Source: Streptomyces sp. NBC_01237 (GTDB lineage: Bacteria; Actinomycetota; Actinomycetes; Streptomycetales; Streptomycetaceae). From it: a stretch of 64,000 bases of DNA. A model generated the notes under the pieces. The model was not told the DNA's origin. It made no database searches and saw only the letters and a list, made by a program, of their open reading frames with translations. Of the stretch, positions 24,805 through 33,178 are shown piece after piece. The stretch covers positions 3,224,001-3,288,000 of the forward strand of contig NZ_CP108508.1 of NCBI RefSeq assembly GCF_035917275.1, read 5' to 3'. Within the stretch, counting starts at the first letter, position 1, and each line of letters starts with the position of its first letter. The translations under genes and the position numbers were made by a program.

Positions 24805-26272
24805 ATGACCGGGGGGAAGAACATGGGTCACCGCACACCGCTCGTCGCCGTTCTCGCGGCCAACTCCATATCCACGGCGGGCACTTCGCTCACGCTGATC
24901 GGCGTCCCCTGGTTCGTCCTGGAAACCACGGGCAGTGCGGGGCGGGCGGGCGTCGTCGCCTTCTGCGCCACGCTGCCGATCGTCGTCTCCGCGCTGATCG
25001 GCGGACCGGTCATCGACCGGATCGGCCGGCGCCGGGTCGCCGTCGCGTCCGACACCGTCTGCGGCCTCGCCATCGCCACGATCCCGCTGCTGCACTACGC
25101 GGGGGCACTGGAATTCTGGACGCTCTGTGCGCTGATGGCGCTCAACGGCCTGGTCCACACACCCGGCAACACCGCGCGCTACGTCCTCGTACCGGACCTC
25201 GCCGAGCATGCGGGCACCACGCTCGCCCGCGCCGCCAGCACTCTTCGACGCCGTCTCGCGCGGCGCCCGCATGGTCGGGGCGGCACTCGCCGGGCTGCTG
25301 ATCGCGCTGGTCGGGGCGGAGACCGTACTCCTGCTGGACGCGGCCACGTTCGGGCTGTCCGCACTGCTGGTGGCGGCAGGGGTACGGGGGGTCCGGGCCG
25401 CCGAGCCCCGCAAGGCCGCCGCGCCGGTCTCGCTGCGTACGTACCGCGCCGAACTGCGCGAGGGATACGCCTACTTGCTCGGCAACCGGCTGCTGCTGGC
25501 CGTCGTGATCATGGTGATGTTCATGAACGGCACCGACCAGGGCTGGAACGCCGTCCTGCTGCCGGTGCACACCGAGGGCGAGCTGGGCGGGGCCACCGAC
25601 CTCGGGCTGCTCACGGCCCTGTTCGGCGCGGGCGGACTGACGGGGGCCCTGCTGTACGGGGCGGTGGGGCACCGGTTCTCCCGGCGGACCGTGTTCACCG
25701 TGTGCGTGATCCTGTGCGGGGCGCCGCGGTTCCTGGTGGCCGCGCTGACCGGCAGCACGCTTCCGCTCGCGGTGACGATGCTGCTGGGCGGGGTCGCGGG
25801 CGGCATGCTGAACCCCATCCTGACCACGGTGACGTACGAACGCGTCCCCGAGCGGCTGCGCAGCCGCGTCTCCGGGGCGCTCACCGCGGGCTGCGAGCTC
25901 GCCATGCCGGTGGGCGGCCTCGCGGCGGGCCTGCTGGTGGAGAGCATGGGGGCGACAGGGGCGCTGCTGGCGATGGGCGGGGTGTACTTCCTGGCGACCC
26001 TGAGCCCGCTGGTGTTCCCGGCATGGCGGACGATGGAAGGACCGCCGGACTCCCCCGAGCACGGTTCCGGGCACGAATCCGAGCGCGGTTTCGGGCACGA
26101 ATCCCGGCACGAATACCGGCACGAATCCGGGCGCCACTCCGCCGTACCGGAGCCCGAGCGCGTCCCCGTATCCGAGCCCGTGACCGCCCCGGCGGGGAAG
26201 GACGGTGCGGTCAGCAGTTCGGGACCTTCTCGCCCTGCTCCAGCGAGCGCAGCGAGTCCACGGCGCCCTTGA
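24805..26272 (+). pseudogene. MFS drug/solute exporter interrupted by a single-base frameshift
   Basis: The first part (from ATG 24805, or better 24823 after GGGGGGAAG) encodes helices 1-5 with the MFS loop GGPVIDRIGRRRVAVASDT. At about 25240 the frame breaks: one extra A between GCCAGC and CTCTTCGAC shifts reading from TLARAAS to LFDAVSRGARMVG in the next frame, which then carries the remaining helices (GLLIALVGAETVLLLDAAT, RAELREGYAYLLGNRLLLAV). Removing that base gives one 488-residue MFS protein. Either a true inactivating mutation or a sequencing error. The C-terminal tail has a repeated GHES/RHES motif and overlaps the convergent Lon-like gene by 62 bases. Confidence 0.8.
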
Positions 26273-26999
26273 GCGTCGTGACGGGGATCAGCCGGAGGCC
26301 GTCGGGCCGCTCCGCCTTCGCCTGCTTGCACTCGGCCTTCGGCACCAGGAAGACCGTCGCCCCGTCGCGGCGGGCGGCCTGCGTCTTCAGCGACACCCCG
26401 CCGACCGCGCCGACCTTGCCGTCCGCGTCGATCGTGCCCGTACCCGCGATGGTGCGGCCGCCGGTCAGGTCTCCGCCCGAACCGTCGCCGTCCAGCTTGT
26501 CGATGATGCCGAGGGTCAGGAAGAGCCCGGCGCTGGGACCTCCGACATCGCCGAGGTCCAGGCTGATCCTCATCGACCCGAGGTCCCGGCCGAGGTAGTT
26601 CAGGGCCGCGTCGACAGCGACGTTCTGCGACTCCTTCATATCGTTCAGATTGTGCTGCTCGATCTCCTTCTCGGAGCCGCCGCTCGGATAGACGGAGTCC
26701 CGGGGCATCACGGCCCGGTCCGTCCTGAACCAACCGTCGAGCACATCACCGATACCGACATCGGCGTTCGGCGAGGTCGCGAAGATGGTCGTCATCCGCA
26801 GCTGCCCCTCCGTGGTGCGGGTGGGGGCGCCGGTGATGGTGATCACGGGCTTGCCGTCGTTCTTCCCGAGGACGTTCGCGGTCGTGCCGGGCTGCGCCAG
26901 GGTGAACGGCAGCGGTGCGAAGGCGGCCGTACCGAACAGAGCGAGGACCGGCAGCGCGCAGAGGGCGAGAACAAGGGGGCGCGAGAGACGAGTGAGCAC
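26211..26999 (-). CDS. Lon-like (S16) protease, short YlbL-type without PDZ domain (262 aa)
   Basis: A signal-anchor helix (LVLALCALPVLALFGTAAFA) leads into an extracytoplasmic region. The C-terminal Lon catalytic domain has the Ser-Lys dyad: Ser156 in DVGGPSAGLFLTLG and Lys205 in AVGGVSLKTQAARRDGATVF, preceded by GRTIAGTGTIDADGKVG. Usual YlbL/SdrC proteins of about 350 residues carry a PDZ domain between anchor and protease; here the middle portion is too short for one and shows no PDZ signature. Probably a membrane-anchored peptidase acting outside the membrane. Tail-to-tail with the broken MFS gene. Confidence 0.85.
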   Translation of the reverse strand: MLTRLSRPLVLALCALPVLALFGTAAFAPLPFTLAQPGTTANVLGKNDGKPVITITGAPTRTTEGQLRMTTIFATSPNADVGIGDVLDGWFRTDRAVMPRDSVYPSGGSEKEIEQHNLNDMKESQNVAVDAALNYLGRDLGSMRISLDLGDVGGPSAGLFLTLGIIDKLDGDGSGGDLTGGRTIAGTGTIDADGKVGAVGGVSLKTQAARRDGATVFLVPKAECKQAKAERPDGLRLIPVTTLKGAVDSLRSLEQGEKVPNC

Positions 27000-27030
27000 G
27001 CGCCCAATCTATCTGCCCGGCCCCCGGCCG

Positions 27031-27095
27031 CTGTCTGCCAGCCACCGTCGCGGGGGCTACCCCTGTCTGCCCGCCACCGTCGCGGAGGGGGCTAC
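27031..27095. repeat. Imperfect 30-33 bp direct repeat
   Basis: CTGTCTGCCAGCCACCGTCG at 27031 recurs as CTGTCTGCCCGCCACCGTCG at 27063, each followed by a G-run and GGCTAC. It fills the space between the IclR stop (27092) and the Lon-like start (26999). Likely a local duplication. Confidence 0.7.
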
Positions 27096-27736
27096 CTCAG
27101 CGCGTCCGCCACCTCGCGGGCCGCGTCGAGGACCCGCGGTCCCACCCGTTCCGGTACGGCGTCGGCGAGCATCACCACTCCGACGCTGCCCTCCACCCCC
27201 GACACCCCGACCAGAGGGGCGGCCGCGCCACTGGCGCCGGCCTCCAGCTCGCCGTGGGTGAGGGTGTAACCGGGGTGGTCGGCCAGCGTCTTCTGCCGGG
27301 CGGTGAGTATGGCCCGGCCCGCGGCCCCCTTGTCCAGCGGGTGCCGGAAGCCGGCCCGGTAGGCCACGTGGTAGTCGGTCCAGGTCGGTTCGACGACGGC
27401 GACCGCGAGTGCGTCGCTGCCGTCGACGAGCGTGAGATGGGCGGTGGCCCCTATGTCCTCGGCCAGGGAGCGCAGCGCGGGCAGCGCGGCTTCCCGGACG
27501 AGCGGATGCACCTGACGGCCCAGGCGCAGCACACCCAGACCGACCCGGGCACGGCCGCCCAGGTCACGTCGTACCAGGGCGTGCTGCTCCAGGGTGGCGA
27601 GCAGGCGGTAGACCACGGTGCGGTTGACACCGAGTTTGTTGGACAACTCGGTGACGGTCAGACCGTGATCGGTGTCGGCGAGCAGTTTGAGGACACGCAG
27701 TCCTCGGTCGAGCGTCTGGGAAGTCTCCGCGGTCAC
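27092..27736 (-). CDS. hpdR: IclR-family transcriptional regulator, probable HpdR (214 aa)
   Basis: The N-terminal winged helix is TLDRGLRVLKLLADTDHGLT, ELSNKLGVNRTVVYRLLATL, followed by an IclR effector domain (ALPALRSLAEDIGATAHLTL, DKGAAGRAILTAR). The ligand loop GAAAPLVGVSGVEGSVGVV is present. An IclR-type regulator named HpdR, encoded a few genes from hppD, is reported to repress hppD and hpdA in S. coelicolor. The position here, about 8 kb from hppD in otherwise matching gene order, suggests the same gene, but this is from memory and not from a site or homology search. Confidence 0.85.
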   Translation of the reverse strand: MTAETSQTLDRGLRVLKLLADTDHGLTVTELSNKLGVNRTVVYRLLATLEQHALVRRDLGGRARVGLGVLRLGRQVHPLVREAALPALRSLAEDIGATAHLTLVDGSDALAVAVVEPTWTDYHVAYRAGFRHPLDKGAAGRAILTARQKTLADHPGYTLTHGELEAGASGAAAPLVGVSGVEGSVGVVMLADAVPERVGPRVLDAAREVADALR

Positions 27737-28071
27737 GACGCCCTCTCCTCTTCGGGTGAGCGACGGCGGCCGTCTTCCGGCGGTTGCGACGCCGGTCCCA
27801 GCGGCGACGCACGGAGAAGCCGCCGGTCTGGCAAGGCACCGGCTGCGCTCCGCGGCGACACTGCCACGGGGCGTTCATATTGCGGGGGACAGTAGCGAGC
27901 CAGTCCGCTCAGCGGAAGACCTCGTCCAGAATCCGGTCGCTGCCGGAACACGACGGGGCCGATGGAGCATAACCGCCGGTCAGCGGGGCATCGTCCGGAA
28001 ACCGAACATCTACGCGCGTCCAGGTCGGGCGACGCCCTCGCGACACTCCGTGCATCACTCGTGAACCGGCG
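27737..28071. other. Intergenic region between the IclR gene and the secreted-protein locus
   Basis: About 335 bases. It should carry the IclR promoter on its left part. No hairpin with a strong stem, tRNA or credible small gene was seen. Overlapping open frames on both strands lack ribosome sites and domain character. Confidence 0.4.
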
Positions 28072-30087
28072 TTAACTCACCGTGAACAAATGTTGGCTGA
28101 TTTTCCCGTTCACCAGGACCTCGCAGACCCTGATCGACTTCGTCGCCGGGTCCCGGACGGTGAAGTTGAGGGCGAATGTGCCGTCGAGCCCGACGATCCG
28201 GGTGACATAGCCGTCCGAGGTCTGCCTCCCGTCCGCGGTGCGCCCGGTCGCCACGACCGTCGCCACGGGTGCGAAGCCGCGGCCGGTCACCTGGACGACG
28301 GTCCCCACCGGTCCTTCGGGCGGGGAGAGTTGGAAGGAGGGTCCGGCCGGGACCGAGCCGTCCCGGACGGTGAAGGCCGCCGTCTCCGTCCTCGGGTTGA
28401 CGAGGACCTCCCGCACCCGGATCGCCACGGTGTCGGTGGCGTTGACCGTGAACGTCTGCGAGAACGCCCCGTCCAGCCCGACCACCTTGGTCCGCACCGG
28501 GTCGGAGGTCTGCGATCCGTTTGCCCGCAGACCCACGATCGAGACGGTGGCCACCTTGGCGAAGCCCTGCCCGAGGACGGTGACCGCGGTTCCCTTCGGG
28601 CCCGCCGACGGAGTGAGGACGACGAAGGACGGGGCGACGGTCAGCGGGACGACGGCCTGCGCCGCACCCGCCGTGACCTGGAGCGCGTACACGGCCTTCG
28701 GGGTCGAGCCCGCCACGGTGACCGTGCCGGCCAGAGTGCCCTCGGCGGTGATACGGAGGGTGGAGCCGCTGATCCGGGCCGGGTCGCACCCGGTGCCGTC
28801 GGCCGCGCACAGTGCGGCGGACGGGGTGGCGCCGGTGGGCCAGTCGCCCCCGCCGAGCGCGAGGGTGCCGCCGGGTTTCACCTTTCCGGCTCCGGCGGTG
28901 AGCGTGGCGGCGGTGTCGGTCACGGTGAACGGGCGGGTCAGGACCGTGGCGGGGTCGTTGCCCTCGTCGACCTGGATGGCGGCGACGGCGTCGGAGAGCA
29001 CGGTGAAGTCGGCGGCGAAGGTGCCGTCGGGCCCGCTCTTCACGTACACGGCGGTGTCGTCGAGCGTGGCGCCGGTCGCGTCGAGGCCGACGGTGTTGAT
29101 CCACCGGTCCTGGAGGTAGTTGACGCCGCTCACCCGCACGACCGTGCCGACCGGACCGCCGGTGCGCGACAGCGTGACCGCGCGCGGGCCGCTCGGGACG
29201 AACGCCCGGACGGTGAGGGACGCGGTCGCCTCCTTCGTGCCGTCGTTGACCTTCACCAGGTACGCCCCGTCCGGCACGGTGGCCGCGTCGGCGAGGACGG
29301 CGCTGCCGGTCAGCTGTCCGGAGCCGTTGACGGTGAGCGAGTGCGAGGCGAACGCCCCGGCGTCACAGCCTCCTCCGCCGGGAGCGCACAGGGACGGTAC
29401 GGGGGTGCCGCCGGCGGTCCACCGGCTGCCGGAGAGCGCGACGGGGGAACTGGGCCGGACCGGGCCGGCGGGCGCGATCAGGGTGGCGGGCTGTCCGGCG
29501 CCGCCCTCGACGGTCACGGTACCGATGGAGCCGCTGCCGCTGACGACGTCGCAGGGGGTGCGATAGGTACCGCCCAGGACCTTCGTACGGGTCAGATTGC
29601 CCAGCGGGGTGAAGGAGACCGGCCCGCTCGCGGTGGCCGGGACGAGGAAGTCCCCTTCGTACGGCGGGATTTCGATGGGCTGCCCGGACGGGATGTCGAG
29701 GTTCACCTCGGGCCCGGTGACGGTGACCGTACCGGTGGCGCCGCCCGACATCGCGAGGTCGATGCTGGGCGTGGTGGGCACGTCGTTCAGGCTCAGCCCG
29801 CTGGTGGCGGGCGACGGCCCGAGGGTGACCCTGGCGTGTACCTTGCCGCCCGGTTCGACGACGTCGGGGGTGAGTTCGACGTTCATCTGCTGCGGCCCGG
29901 TGGCCTCACCCTGTCCCGCGGGCAGGGTGCAGTGGACGGTCGGGGTGACGGTGCCGGCGTGGGCCGCCGGGGCCAGGGCGACGGCCCCGCCGGTCCAGAC
30001 GAGGACGGCGCCCGCGGCGAGGGCGACGGCGCGGCGCAAGGACCGTCTTCGGTACGGATACGGATGCGCGGACGGATACGGGGACAT
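28072..30087 (-). CDS. Secreted multi-domain beta-sandwich protein with TIG repeats (671 aa)
   Basis: A signal peptide (basic YRRRSLRR, hydrophobic core, AHA cleavage near residue 48) leads to an N-terminal domain shared with the neighbouring gene (TVTPTVHCTLPAGQGEATGP to PPYEGDFLVPATASG and TPCDVVSGSG). Next come neocarzinostatin-like or Ig-like units with paired Cys (VPSLCAPGGGGCDAGAF, AALCAADGTGCDPARI) and three TIG/IPT-like repeats, each opening with GPVGTVVRVSG, GPKGTAVTVLGQGF or GPVGTVVQVTGRGF. No sortase or membrane anchor is seen, so it is probably released. Strong ribosome site AAGGAGAG. The longer frame to 32052 is a shadow. Function unknown, perhaps surface adhesion or matrix. Confidence 0.85.
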   Translation of the reverse strand: MSPYPSAHPYPYRRRSLRRAVALAAGAVLVWTGGAVALAPAAHAGTVTPTVHCTLPAGQGEATGPQQMNVELTPDVVEPGGKVHARVTLGPSPATSGLSLNDVPTTPSIDLAMSGGATGTVTVTGPEVNLDIPSGQPIEIPPYEGDFLVPATASGPVSFTPLGNLTRTKVLGGTYRTPCDVVSGSGSIGTVTVEGGAGQPATLIAPAGPVRPSSPVALSGSRWTAGGTPVPSLCAPGGGGCDAGAFASHSLTVNGSGQLTGSAVLADAATVPDGAYLVKVNDGTKEATASLTVRAFVPSGPRAVTLSRTGGPVGTVVRVSGVNYLQDRWINTVGLDATGATLDDTAVYVKSGPDGTFAADFTVLSDAVAAIQVDEGNDPATVLTRPFTVTDTAATLTAGAGKVKPGGTLALGGGDWPTGATPSAALCAADGTGCDPARISGSTLRITAEGTLAGTVTVAGSTPKAVYALQVTAGAAQAVVPLTVAPSFVVLTPSAGPKGTAVTVLGQGFAKVATVSIVGLRANGSQTSDPVRTKVVGLDGAFSQTFTVNATDTVAIRVREVLVNPRTETAAFTVRDGSVPAGPSFQLSPPEGPVGTVVQVTGRGFAPVATVVATGRTADGRQTSDGYVTRIVGLDGTFALNFTVRDPATKSIRVCEVLVNGKISQHLFTVS

Positions 30088-30148
30088 GGTCTCTCCTTCG
30101 GGCGGGCGGACGACGGGGAAGAGGTGCCGGCGAGGGGCGCGGACCGGG

Positions 30149-30192
30149 AAGAGCCCGCCCTGTCCATGGCGATACGGATCGGGCGGGCTCTT
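30149..30192 (-). terminator. Hairpin between the two secreted-protein genes
   Basis: AAGAGCCCGCCC (30149-30160) pairs perfectly with GGGCGGGCTCTT (30181-30192) around a 20-base loop. It lies downstream of the WxL-like gene stop (30294) and 62 bases upstream of the TIG gene start, so it could terminate or attenuate transcription between them. Confidence 0.6.
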
Positions 30193-30293
30193 CGCGAACA
30201 CCGTTCCTTGTGGCGGTACTTGGAGCCACGCCGGGAGCGGGGCCCTTGGCGGGCCCCGGATCACGGCTCGGAGCGTGGCCCGGCGAGCAGGAC

Positions 30294-32015
30294 TCAGAGC
30301 AGGGTGAGGGTGAGCGTGGCGCTGTAGTCCCCGGGCGGTGCGGACCCGGGGACCGTCAGGGTGAGATCCGCGTCGGCGTCGAAGCGTCCGCCGGTGAACG
30401 GCCGTGATCCGTCCGGGTTCATCCGGCACAGGCTCGCGGCGGCACTGCCGAGCGAGGTGGGCGCTCCCGCCACCGGCGTACCGAGACTTCCGTTCTGTGC
30501 ACGGCACTTGGGGGTCCAGCGGACCGCGCCGGCCGGGATCGTGGCCGATTCGGAGCCGCTGACGCCGGTGCCGGTGCTGGTGAAGTCGGTGAGCGTGGCC
30601 GTCAGTGACCAGCCGCTGTTGACGCCACGCGCGTCCTCCACCTCGACCCGGTGGAGACGGGCGCGCTGCACACCGCTGCCGGTGCCCAGGACTGTCGTAC
30701 CGAAGTCGACGGTGTCGCCGTCCTGGACCATGCTCAACGTGCCGGCCCGGACGGAGGCGGTGAGCTTCTGCTCGGCCGTGCCGCCGTCCCCGCCGCCGCC
30801 CGTGGTGACGGTGAAGGGTGCCGTCCGTACGGTGGCGGGGTCGTTGCCCTCGTCCGCCTGGATGGCGGCGACGGCGTCGGAGGTGACGGTGAAGTCGGCG
30901 GAGAAGGTGCCGTCCGTACCGCTCTTGATGTAGACGGCCGTGTCGTCGAGGACGCCACCCGCCGCGTCGAGACCGATGACGTTGATCCAGCGGTCGGGGT
31001 TGTAGTTCCTGCCGCTGACGGTGACGACGCTGCCCACCGGGCCGCTGCCGCGCGACAGGGAGATCTCCCGGTTGCCCGCCGCGACGGCCTTGACGGTCAG
31101 AGGGGCGGTGGCCTCCTTCGTACCGTCGTTGACCTTCACCTCGTACGCCCCGTCCGGTACCGCCCCGGCCTCGGCGAGGGTCGCCGTGCCGCTCAGGGTC
31201 CCGTAGGAGTCGATACGGAGGGTGTGGGCCGGGAACTTCAGCGGATCGCAGCCACCGCCGCCGGCCGCGCACAGCGAAGGCACCGGGGAGGCATCGGGCG
31301 TCCACCCCGAACCACCAAGCCGTACGGCGGTGTTGGGGCGCACGGGTTCGGCGGGAGCGCTCAGGGTGGCGGGCTCGCCGCCGTCGCCCTCGACTGTGAC
31401 CGTACCGACGGGACCGGAGCCGCCGACCACGTCGCACGGGGTCTCGAAGACCGATCCGAAGAGTTTGGTCTGCGTGAGGGTGCGCAGCGGGGCGAACGAG
31501 ATCTCGCCCGAGGCGTCCGCCGGGACCAGGAAGTCCCCCTCGTACGGCGGGATCTCGATCGGCTGTCCGGCCGGGATGTCCATGGTGAACTCGGCACCCC
31601 GCACGGTGACGGTGCCGGTGGCCCCGCCCGTCATGGCGAGGTCGAGGCTCGGGATGGTGGCCACGTCCTCCAGAGCGATGCCGCTGGTGGCGGGCGACGG
31701 CCCAAGAGTGACCTCGGCGTGCACGGTGCCCCCGGGAGCGACGACGGCGGGGGTCAGCTCGACCGTGATCTCCTGGGGTCCGGTGGCCTCCCCCTGCCCT
31801 GCGGGCAGCACGCAGTGCACGGTCGGCGTGACCGTACCGGCCGCGCCGACACCGGCTCCGCCTCCCGGCCCCGCCCCGGCGGCACCGGCGGTGGCTCCGA
31901 CACAGCTCAGCGACAGCACGAAGCAGGCGGCGAGCAGGCCGGACCGGCCCGGCCGGTGAGACCTGCCGGATCTTCGCCGGCGGGTCATTCGCGTCACCCG
32001 CGTCACTCGACTCAT
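30294..32015 (-). CDS. Secreted paralogue with C-terminal WxL-like domain (573 aa)
   Basis: The signal region is strongly basic (RVTRMTRRRRSGRSHRPGRS) before a hydrophobic core. The first 380 residues parallel the downstream gene closely (TVTPTVHCVLPAGQGEATGP, PPYEGDFLVPADASG, PSLCAAGGGGCDPLKF, VKVNDGTKEATAPLTV). The last 170 residues resemble a WxL domain: GTLSMVQDGDTVDFGTTVLG, NSGWSLTATLTDFTSTG with a W-x-L, and a closing YSATLTLTL where the second W-x-L Trp is Leu. WxL domains bind peptidoglycan non-covalently in Firmicutes. Start at 32015 follows GGAGGG. Together with the next gene and the divergent small gene it looks like a cell-surface locus. Confidence 0.82.
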   Translation of the reverse strand: MSRVTRVTRMTRRRRSGRSHRPGRSGLLAACFVLSLSCVGATAGAAGAGPGGGAGVGAAGTVTPTVHCVLPAGQGEATGPQEITVELTPAVVAPGGTVHAEVTLGPSPATSGIALEDVATIPSLDLAMTGGATGTVTVRGAEFTMDIPAGQPIEIPPYEGDFLVPADASGEISFAPLRTLTQTKLFGSVFETPCDVVGGSGPVGTVTVEGDGGEPATLSAPAEPVRPNTAVRLGGSGWTPDASPVPSLCAAGGGGCDPLKFPAHTLRIDSYGTLSGTATLAEAGAVPDGAYEVKVNDGTKEATAPLTVKAVAAGNREISLSRGSGPVGSVVTVSGRNYNPDRWINVIGLDAAGGVLDDTAVYIKSGTDGTFSADFTVTSDAVAAIQADEGNDPATVRTAPFTVTTGGGGDGGTAEQKLTASVRAGTLSMVQDGDTVDFGTTVLGTGSGVQRARLHRVEVEDARGVNSGWSLTATLTDFTSTGTGVSGSESATIPAGAVRWTPKCRAQNGSLGTPVAGAPTSLGSAAASLCRMNPDGSRPFTGGRFDADADLTLTVPGSAPPGDYSATLTLTLL

Positions 32016-32102
32016 CAGCACCACATCCCTCCACACCCCATTGATTGCGCACATTGAGGAGGTCGCGTGCAGAGAAGTCAAGAGAGAATTATTTGATCCT
32101 TT

Positions 32103-32127
32103 GGGAAATGCCCGAAAGGCATTTCCC
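32103..32127. promoter_or_regulatory. AT-rich divergent promoter region with hairpin
   Basis: GGGAAATGCC (32103-32112) and GGCATTTCCC (32118-32127) form a 10-bp stem with a CGAAA loop. It sits in the middle of the 250-base divergent region between the WxL-like gene and the small secreted gene. The surrounding 32070-32110 is markedly AT-rich for this genome (GAGAATTATTTGATCC), as expected for promoters or nucleoid-protein binding. Confidence 0.5.
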
Positions 32128-32265
32128 CGAGCGAATTACCCGCTCCCGGCGTCTATTGACTTCTCCGATGGGCGCCGTTTCACTGCACCCGACATGCCGG
32201 GCCCGGCACCCAGATCGGCAATCGAAGCAGATCTGTGGAATTCAACCGGAAGGAGTTCCTCCGTC

Positions 32266-32832
32266 ATGTCGAACCCATCACGGGCAACAACCCCGCCGAG
32301 ACGGCCGGGCCGAAGACACCTGTCCCTGCTGGCGGTCACCGCGGCCTGTTCCGTCGCGGCGACGCTCGCCCTGTCGACCACCTCGGCCGCCGTCACCCCG
32401 CTCACCGCGACCGCGACGTACGACTGCGGCAGCTGGGGCAGCGGGTCGGCCACGCTGACGGCCGCCGACGGCACCGCGGGCAAGACGATCAAGATCACTT
32501 CCACGGCGATCACCATGCCGCCCGGCACGAGCGCGAACCCGAACAGCATCACCACGACGCTCAAGCTGAAGAAGACCTCGGGCGGCGTCACGAGCGAGGT
32601 GCGGTTCTCCGGTAAGACCAACCCGGGCATGAGCGGTGGCAGTCCGATCAGCCTGGGCCCGCTGAAGCTCACGACCGGCACTCTGGCCGCGGGCGACACG
32701 ACGGACTCCGTGGTGCTGGCCTCTCCCCCGAGCGCCACCAACTGGTCGCTGCAGATCGTCGCCTCGTCCCCGACCTCGGCGACGGTCCCGTGCGTGGCGA
32801 CGGCGAACCAGTCGGCGGCGTTCGTCTGGTAG
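32266..32832 (+). CDS. Small secreted beta-rich protein (188 aa)
   Basis: A basic N-region (RRPGRRH), a hydrophobic core and a likely cleavage near residue 42 (STTSAAVTP) form a signal peptide. The mature part is Thr/Ser-rich with two Cys (YDCGSWGSGSATL and SATVPCVATANQ) and a central segment KTIKITSTAITMPPGTSANP. Its layout, opening with VTP and a Cys strand, resembles the N-terminal domain of the two divergent paralogues, so a distant relationship is likely. GGAAGGAG precedes the ATG at 32266. Function unknown. Confidence 0.78.
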   Translation: MSNPSRATTPPRRPGRRHLSLLAVTAACSVAATLALSTTSAAVTPLTATATYDCGSWGSGSATLTAADGTAGKTIKITSTAITMPPGTSANPNSITTTLKLKKTSGGVTSEVRFSGKTNPGMSGGSPISLGPLKLTTGTLAAGDTTDSVVLASPPSATNWSLQIVASSPTSATVPCVATANQSAAFVW

Positions 32833-32850
32833 CCCCCGGACACGGGACCG

Positions 32851-32883
32851 GGCCGGGGCAGGAGACGCACTCCTGCCCCGGCC
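32851..32883 (+). terminator. Terminator of the small secreted gene
   Basis: A perfect 14-bp inverted repeat (32851-32864 with 32870-32883) with a 5-base loop starts 18 bases after the stop codon. Confidence 0.85.
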
Positions 32884-33130
32884 CGGAAGGGGTAACAGGG
32901 AACAGCCGTCGGCCCCGGCCCGGAAGGGGTAACAGGGAACAGCCGTCGGCCCCGGCCCGGAAGGCGCGACCGGGAACCCCGGCCTCCGGCCCGGAAGGGC
33001 GACCGGCACCCCCGGCCGCCGGACCGTAGGGGGTGGTCCGGCACCCCCGGCCGCCGGACCGTAAGGGGCGGTCCGGCACCCCCTGGCCTCCAGACCGGAA
33101 GGGCCGACCGGCACCCCCCGCCGCCGGACC
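32877..33130. repeat. GC-rich degenerate tandem-repeat array
   Basis: Between the small secreted gene and the helicase. The first part has a 37-bp period (CGGAAGGGGTAACAGGGAAC units at 32884, 32921 and a decayed one at 32958). It then changes to a longer degenerate unit with CGGCACCCCCGGCCGCCGGA repeated (from about 33005, 33040 and later). A short CACCTCACGCC repeat follows up to 33180. The array fills the 346-base intergenic gap; no gene is present. Confidence 0.8.
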
Positions 33131-33178
33131 GCCCCGCGTCACATCACCTCACGCCGCCTCATGCCACCTCACGCCACC

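Noticed and set aside
28072..32052. 1326-residue reverse-strand open frame
   Set aside because: Only the part from 30087 matches a secreted protein; the rest reads the upstream WxL-like gene in another frame.
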